The translations under genes and the position numbers were made by a program. The notes beneath the pieces were generated by a model. It saw only the letters and a list, made by a program, of their open reading frames with translations. It made no database searches and had not been told where the DNA came from. From Crotophaga sulcirostris (taxonomy: Eukaryota > Chordata > Aves > Cuculiformes > Crotophagidae), in NCBI GenBank assembly GCA_013397455.1, contig VYZB01000272.1:1013680-1077679 (forward strand): DNA of 64,000 bases. The letters run 5' to 3'. Shown in pieces: positions 59,151-64,000 of the stretch (position 1 is its first letter; each line of letters begins with the position of its first letter).

Positions 59151-61911
59151 CAGATACACAGAGCTCAACACACGGAGAGCCTTGATGGAAGGTGGGCTGA
59201 AGAGGACATCCTCTCTCCTGAGTTCATGAGATTTCCTGGTTATAGCAGAGATTTTTGTGGTTTTAAAAACCCAGAAGATTTAAATTCTCTTGTCTCCAAG
59301 CATCAGAAACCTACAAGCTAATGGGGGTGAAGACAGAGAGCTCTGGATAAACAGGTTATTCCGTCACCATCAATTATTGTGTCTCTCTCAATTTTCTCTC
59401 CAGCACGTCTCTCAGACACTGTCCCAGACAGGGCATGGAGCTGCTTGCACTCTTGGTTTCAGCCCGCACGGCAATTTACAACTTACTGCCTCCTTGGGAA
59501 GGCTTTGATATTTTAAAACCACAACAGAGCTTTCTTTTTGCTTGAAAGGCAACCACTAGCTCAGCCACAGCGGAAATATTTGCAGTGCCCTGGGAGATGA
59601 AAGTGGTTCAAAACCTTTCATTTTTATTGGGCAAATTAAAAATAAACAAACAAGTCCTTTTCTTTATCTCTTTTAACTCTGCTCAAGCCCTCCCAGGCTT
59701 TTGAAGCATTCTTCAGAAACACAGGGATTCGCCCAAACAGCCTGGAATTAAGCCTGGCATTAGAGATGGAGAAACCATGATATGGCACTGCCAAGAGGAT
59801 AAGAGCACCCAACCACCACGCTCCACTCAGCACCCCACTGCTTTCCATGCTGCTGCGACTCATAACACCCTTTGCAGCCCAGAATGTAGGATTCAAACCC
59901 CTGACATTACTGCTGTCAGAATTGAGCCAGATCCATCCAACTTGGTTTTTTGTTTGTGCTCCTCTGTCTCTCCATAATTCATGATGCTCCCCCCTCCCTG
60001 CGATGCTAAGTGAACAAGAAGAGAACTGCATGTCCTCTCTCGTCCCCTTATGTTAAGGCACATGATAGCTCGACCGCCGATGGGACCAGACAAGTGCTCT
60101 TCTGGCTGCAGAAGCCATTAAAATGGTGTTCAACCCCCTCCAAATTCCAGCCTCTATGCTCTGCAAGGCAGGGAAAGCCATGCAAGAGCAGGAGATGAGG
60201 GCTAAAAGTGGATGTTGACTTCACTCTCCCATTTGGGTGGAGGCGGTGGAGGTGGGTGGCCACGAACAGCAGGGAGGCGGAGGGGGCAACATTTATTTCC
60301 AGCTGCACTCATGTGTGATTTCTCCCAATGCTGAGATTTTATAGAAAACAGCAGGAGGTGGAGCGTTGGGGGGGAACCAAAAAAGGAAAATCACAGAGTC
60401 TGTACAGGAAAACATGCTAAGGAAGAAGAGAAAAGTCATTATCATCATCAGAGCCCTGAGACACTGCTATTGTTACTGCTGGGTTTAAGAACATAACACC
60501 ACCCTGGGACTATATTTCTGCCTCAGACACAACGGTGAACGATGGAAATAAGGCCACTTGACCGAGAAGCACACACCGACATGCGATAACAAAACAATGT
60601 TAGAAAATGCTGCTTGCAGAAAGCTGCCGCCTAATAAACTGCAAGGTTTTCTGTGCTCCCAGAGATTATGTAATGTGTTCTTGCCTGCTGCTGACTCATA
60701 TTTTCCAAAATATATCTGGGGAGGAAAACACATGCACATGTGTTTTAATCAGTATGTTCCCCTGTGCATGTAAAAAAGAATTGGAGACAGAGATGCATCA
60801 ATGCCTGCACACATGTGCACACGCATGCATGGAACTGTACGCAAGGATGAAAGAGGGGGACAGCCTGGCATCTGCTCTAAAAACACACTGGAGAGAGACT
60901 AAACCATCACCATTTTCTGGGGAAAAACACAGCAACTGTTTAACACAGGGAGTGTAGGAGGAGACCAAGGAGCCCGGAAGCTATGGGGGGAAATGGTAAA
61001 ATAAGAGGCATCAAGAAGGTGCTGCCTGCAACCTCCAGCCAAACTTGGTCTCCAGGGATGAGACACAGGCTCCTACTGAGCTTAAAACTGGAAAAATGTT
61101 TTTTTCTGACAGCTGGGGTCACTGTGACAATCTGCAAGTGGCAGCAGGCTGAGAGTGTCATTCTGATTTAAGGGGTTGCACAGCACCAGGCTCCCCAGCA
61201 CCCACTCCTGCACAGGGTGCTGGGTGCAGCGGGAGAGTGGGGCCAGTGCTTTCTGAACTCCATCAGCCTAGGGTCTCAATCCTATTAACAATTCCCAAGC
61301 TTGAGGTGTGCACTGAAGAAGCCAGGCTCCTCCTGGATGAAGGCAGTTGGCCAGTCTTAAGCATATTCATTCCCAGCCTGCAGGTTGATGAGGTTTAGTT
61401 TCTTTGCTCTGTGCATGTGTGCACTTTTAATTCTTTAAGGAAAGATTTTTAGACACTTCTGCAAAAATCCTTGGTGTCCAGGAGATGGGATCGATCTGCT
61501 GCTGGGCATTGGATGAGAGATTCATCTCCCCTGGGCCAGAGGAGACTGAAAATCTATCCAGATGTCAGTTCCTGATCACCAAATCAAGGCAGAGGCTCTT
61601 GGCTGATGACAGCTGAGTTTCCTCTCCGTCCCAGCTCTGCTCTCAGCGCCTGGTAGGGGTGGGAGCTGCCTGCAACCCCAGTGAGCCCACTCCTCGCCAA
61701 GAGCGAGATGGTTATACCCGACAGACACAACCATCTGCCTTGCACCATCTCCTCCTCTTGCCTGTGTGTTCTGGCAAAAGCAGGAGGCGGTTCCCCAGTG
61801 CAGCAGGCTGTGTCTCCACAGCCCTTCTCAATGGGTAGGGCAGAGATACGTGAAGCTTCCCCTGCCCCTCCTTACCTTACTAACACCTACAGAGAGGGAA
61901 CAGGCATAGAC

Positions 61912-62061
61912 TCACAGAATCATTTAGGCTAGAAAAGACCTTTAAGATCATAGAGTCCAATCATAAACCCAACACCGCCAAATCCACCATGTCCTAAGTA
62001 CCACCACATCTACACAGCTTTTAAATCCCTCCAGGGATGGGGACTCCACCACTACCCTGGG
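61912..62061 (-). mobile_element. CR1 LINE fragment, type B, 3' terminal
   Basis: Antisense tail CTCACAGAATCATTTAGGC, 3' UTR, and the GGGATGGGGACTCCACCACT block. Truncated near 62061. Confidence 0.9.
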
Positions 62062-62222
62062 CCCTCATCCTCCCACTTCCCCTCCTTCATCCCTTTTATC
62101 AGACAGGTACACACATACCTGCATTCCTATTTATGGGACTACTGGTATTCTGTTTCATGCATCTAGCTTTACATATGCACAACACTAGAGCAATACAAAC
62201 CTGATTTAACAGCTAAAACTAC

Positions 62223-62420
62223 ACAGAATCACAAAATCACAGAATGGGTTGGGTTGGAAGGGACCTTAAAGACCATGCAGTTCCAACACCCCTACCATGG
62301 GCAGGGATACCTTCCACTGGATCAGGGGGCTCAAAGCCCCATCCAACCTGGCCTTCAGCACCTCCAGGGTTGGGGCAGCCACTACTTCTCTGGGCAGCCT
62401 GGGCCAGGGCTTCACCAGTG
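62223..62420 (-). mobile_element. CR1 LINE fragment, type A, 3' terminal
   Basis: Antisense tail CACAGAATCACAAAATCAC, three units, then 3' UTR and ORF2 end. Truncated at GGGCCAGGGCTTCACCAG. Confidence 0.92.
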
Positions 62421-64000
62421 ACATCAGAATCAATTGTCATTTAAAGGATGCTCTTTCTTGTTTAACAGAAACTTCAAAATGTTTCATCTGGGTTCAAAAC
62501 CTGTTCTATAATTGTGAATTTTTAACTTAATTCTCATAGAATTTCACAAAAGACCAAACACTCAGCGTTCCTAAAAGGCTTTGGAATAAACTTGAAAAAC
62601 AAACATTAAAGACTGATTGTGCTTAAACTAAAACTGACTGAAGCTCAACTAGATAAGGAAAGAGAGTTTAAAAAAACTAATCAGCACTTTATCAGTCCAG
62701 GAAGAAAGAATTTTAGATAACAAGCCTTCCCTAAATTTGGAACTTCAACTTCAGTGCAGAACGATGAAGATTTAAGGAATACAATACAGGAGCGTGGAAG
62801 GATCAGAAATAGCACAGAAAACATGGTCCACAGAAATGCTTTGAAAAAGAAAATGTTTTCTGATAACGCCAGCAAGAGCCTGATGCTTTTTTTCAAATGG
62901 AACAATTTTACTCAACAAAACTTTCCTATCGATGTGCCCAGCAAATCATCCCACTGCTTATCAGAGGTAAAGACTGACCCTTAGGGTGTTTCTTTAATTT
63001 TGTGTTTGTGTAGCTGAGGCCATATTGCATTTTTTCCAGTAGGAAAAACACCCCTACACAGTCAGGATCTTTGCTACTTTCAAAATTCTTTGATTTCAGC
63101 TGATTTCTCTCCCAGTATCATTCCAGCATGAGCTGCAATGGCTGTCACAGCCACGAGCACTGAGCTCCCTGACAGTAGCTCACAGAACCGAGAATATGCA
63201 CCAGGAGAAGCTTCAACCCTTTAGAAACAGATACTCTCAGGGCAAACATCCCAAGTATTGAGAGGGACTTGATGCAAACAGATCCCATCAGCAACATCCA
63301 GGGAATTTCACTTGATCGGTGAGACTGGGTCGTCTCTGGTGGCTCAAGGCACGTCCAGGATGCTCAGCTCCATCAGTGCCCCAGTGACAATTATCCTCAT
63401 CATTCCGAGCAGGACATGCTCTGCAAAGGTTACTGCAGAAGGCAGAGAGGGGAAGCAGATCTGGCGACAAAGGCTGTGGTCTTGAGAGACACAGGATAGT
63501 CAGGCATGCAGCTTTCCCCACAGGAAACCAAGCGGGAAGGACCACTCCATCTACAGCCCCACAGCAAATGCACAGACCTCCCTGGGGCAGGGCAGCCACA
63601 CAGCGCGCTCAAGGAGGAAAGGATGCTGGAGCACACATCTGCCCATGCTTGCAGTGGGGCAGGGAGATAATCTAATAATAATAAATTACCTAGAAATTAA
63701 CTTTGGGCTTTATCCTCCCAAAAAAGAAAAAGGAAAAATAAGGGACAGGCTGCCAGTCAGGCTGCCTTACCCCACGCTGCAGCTACGGGTGATGCCGCCT
63801 GCTGAGACCCTTTTCCCTCTGGCTGTAGTGCAGTCACAGCAGGGCTGCCCACTCTCACCCACGCACCTACTGGGGCTACAACTGCTGACCTTGCAAGTCC
63901 TAGTCAGGTCCTAGAGAAAGGCAACAGGGCCAGAAACAGTTCATCCCTCAGAGACTCAAACCAGACCGCCGAGCACAGCAGCTTGCAGAGCAGTCTCTGC

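Noticed and set aside
60235..60290. G-rich patch with a few CpG sites, possible CpG island or first exon
   Set aside because: Too short and too CpG-poor for a promoter island, and no ARHGEF9 first-exon coding sequence was found near it.

Overview
The window is bird nuclear DNA: intronic sequence, crowded with CR1 retrotransposon fragments, of one protein-coding gene on the minus strand. The gene is ARHGEF9 (collybistin), recognised from two exons. The exon at 19510-19689 encodes the SH3 domain. The exon at 2352-2543 encodes the SH3-DH linker and the start of the DH (RhoGEF) domain. Both have consensus splice sites, both are in phase 0, and both read right to left. The first coding exon should lie beyond 64000, and the rest of the DH domain and the PH domain should lie left of base 1. 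No CpG island, first exon, tRNA, rRNA or CRISPR was recognised. The class (bird) is inferred from the CR1 elements with 8-bp ATTCTATG-type tails. CR1 makes up about a quarter of the window (about 47 fragments, roughly 16 kb by my boundaries). That is denser than I expect for chicken and would fit a CR1-rich lineage such as woodpeckers and their relatives, but I cannot name the species.

Layout. Bases 1-826 hold the start of an endogenous retrovirus in the same orientation as ARHGEF9: leader with a 15-bp tandem repeat, a tRNA-Lys primer-binding site at 113-130, and an LTR. The provirus body lies outside the window. The DH exon follows at 2352-2543, then a 17-kb intron (2544-19509) with 16 CR1 pieces. 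One of these (13558-15130) still shows the end of ORF1 (esterase domain) and the ORF2 endonuclease. After the SH3 exon comes more than 44 kb of upstream intron (19690-64000) with about 30 CR1 pieces, a few simple repeats, and CR1-free stretches (notably 41812-44987 and 57567-61911) that could hold regulatory DNA.

CR1 labels used below are mine, not Repbase names. Type A: the 3' end reads, antisense, GGTTTGGGTTGGAAGGGACC. Type B: TTAAGGTTGGAAAAGACCTC. Type C: GGGACCCACAAGGACCATCG. Type D: tail repeat ACTGTGAT. Of the 47 pieces, 29 lie on the + strand (antisense to ARHGEF9) and 18 on the - strand. An older CR1 remnant lies at 40441-40790.

The most unusual structure is a pair of inverted, about 93% identical non-CR1 segments (49786-49957 and 55925-56094). 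Each adjoins the 3' end of a CR1. The left copy is also capped by a second CR1 tail exactly where the homology stops. This looks like CR1-driven 3' transduction or template switching.
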